From positions 1 through 5,867 of the forward strand of contig DFDI01000003.1 in assembly GCA_002367635.1 (NCBI GenBank): a stretch of DNA of 5,867 nt. Direction: 5' to 3'. Below the pieces are notes generated by a model. It had not been told where the DNA came from, ran no database searches, and worked only from the letters and a program-made list of their open reading frames with translations. A program made the translations under genes and the position numbers. The stretch is from Betaproteobacteria bacterium UBA3031. Its GTDB lineage: Bacteria > Pseudomonadota > Gammaproteobacteria > Burkholderiales > Eutrophovitaceae. Below are positions 5,164 to 5,867 of the stretch, piece by piece. Positions within the stretch are counted from its first letter, which is position 1; each line of letters opens with the position of its first letter.

Positions 5164-5867
5164 ACTCTTGAGGTGGTTTACCGTCATTCACCCAAAACTT
5201 CCACCATGGCTTGTCTGCAGCAATATCAGGCTCACTTGCATCAACACCAGACACCTCTGCGTTATTACTCTTACTCCAAAAGTCCCACCATGCGCTATCA
5301 GCATCCTCAGCCATAGCCGCCCGCAAACCAGGGAAATTTAAATTAATAATCGTATCAATCTTGCTTTTGGAATCAGGCAATCCAGACTTCTCATAACTCG
5401 CTGCTAAAATTTCAAGAGCCCGCGGGGTATGCGGTGCTTTTGGATAAGTCTCAATAACTGCCTGGGCCCGATTGATAGAGGCGACGTAAGCACCTCGTCG
5501 ATAGTAATACTCAGCAACACTCGTCTCATGCTCAGCAAGCGTATTAACCAAGTAAGCCATTCTTAACTGTGCATCCTCAGCGTACCGACTCTCGGGAAAG
5601 CGTTTAACCAAATCTCTCAATGTATCGAAAGCTTGACGCGCAGATCCCGGATCTCTTTCCGCGAGATTCTTAGATACGAATATGCCCAATAACCCTTTGT
5701 CATCATTGAAGTAAACCAGTGCCTTCAAGTACATCAAGTAGTCGACATGTTTATGCTCTGGGTGCTCCCGTATGAATCGATCACAGGCCATTAGCGCCGA
5801 TGCGTTATCATTCATCTTCCAATAGGCATAGGCTATATCGATCTTGCCCTGCTGTGCGAACGGCCCA
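5162..5867 (-). CDS. bamD: Outer membrane assembly lipoprotein BamD, N-terminus outside window
   Basis: BamD is the essential lipoprotein of the BAM complex, which folds beta-barrel proteins into the outer membrane from the periplasmic side. The frame is open to the right edge. The first full codons read GPFAQQGKIDIAYAYWK, matching the GPYSQQVQLDLIYAYYK region of E. coli BamD. About 65 residues are therefore missing, including the signal peptide, lipobox and first TPR. Further matches are CDRFIREHPEHKHVDYLMYL, the RDPGSARQAF helix and SVAEYYYRRGAYVASINR, which cover TPRs 2-4. ATG 5815 is internal, not the start. About 234 residues are visible, some 50 more than the same part of the E. coli protein. 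The excess is a C-terminal tail with two tryptophan motifs (WWDFW and WWKFW) separated by an acidic, Ala/Ser-rich linker. It ends at TAA 5164-5162 inside the shared terminator. Family assignment is confident; the tail's function is unknown. Confidence 0.95.
   Translation of the reverse strand, partial: GPFAQQGKIDIAYAYWKMNDNASALMACDRFIREHPEHKHVDYLMYLKALVYFNDDKGLLGIFVSKNLAERDPGSARQAFDTLRDLVKRFPESRYAEDAQLRMAYLVNTLAEHETSVAEYYYRRGAYVASINRAQAVIETYPKAPHTPRALEILAASYEKSGLPDSKSKIDTIINLNFPGLRAAMAEDADSAWWDFWSKSNNAEVSGVDASEPDIAADKPWWKFWVNDGKPPQE
5192..5290 (-). repeat. Internal repeat encoding two WWxFW motifs in the BamD tail
   Basis: The motif DNA at 5290-5276 (TGGTGGGACTTTTGG) and 5206-5192 (TGGTGGAAGTTTTGG) matches at 13 of 15 bases, 84 bases apart. 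At protein level ADSAWWDFW and ADKPWWKFW share A-D-x-x-W-W-x-F-W. The copies look like a duplicated unit of 28 residues whose linker has diverged. Confidence 0.6.

Noticed and set aside
5813..5815. ATG as the bamD start
   Set aside because: The frame continues upstream to the window edge with clear BamD homology, so this Met is internal.

Overview
The window looks like chromosomal DNA of a gammaproteobacterium with moderate to low GC. The partial BamD and the GdhA both read like gammaproteobacterial proteins. Species or genus cannot be fixed from the sequence.

Layout: (1) Positions 1-3159, minus strand, hold a two-gene operon. The upstream gene (808-3159) encodes a large redox fusion protein: a thioredoxin-reductase-fold FAD/NAD(P) module, two cyclic-nucleotide-binding domains, and a ferredoxin module with sixteen cysteines for four [4Fe-4S] clusters. 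Four bases after its stop codon, a multi-pass membrane protein with a b-haem-type histidine pair begins (1-803) and runs off the left edge. (2) Positions 3160-3739 are an AT-rich divergent intergenic region with no convincing gene. It carries a plausible promoter for the operon, two perfect inverted repeats and a cluster of CATGC motifs. (3) Positions 3740-5110, plus strand, hold gdhA, an NADP-type glutamate dehydrogenase that appears monocistronic. (4) Positions 5130-5163 form a strong hairpin terminator shared with the convergent gene. (5) Positions 5162-5867, minus strand, hold the C-terminal three quarters of bamD, with an unusual C-terminal tail containing two WWxFW motifs.

The most interesting unit is the left-hand operon. 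Its domain order suggests an electron path from NAD(P)H through FAD and four iron-sulfur clusters to a haem b membrane protein. Two cyclic-nucleotide sensor domains sit between the flavin and iron-sulfur parts, so the path could be gated directly by cAMP or cGMP rather than through transcription. Domain identities and phosphate-binding motifs are visible in the sequence. The electron path, its direction and the gating are inference. gdhA and bamD look like housekeeping genes with no clear functional tie to the operon.
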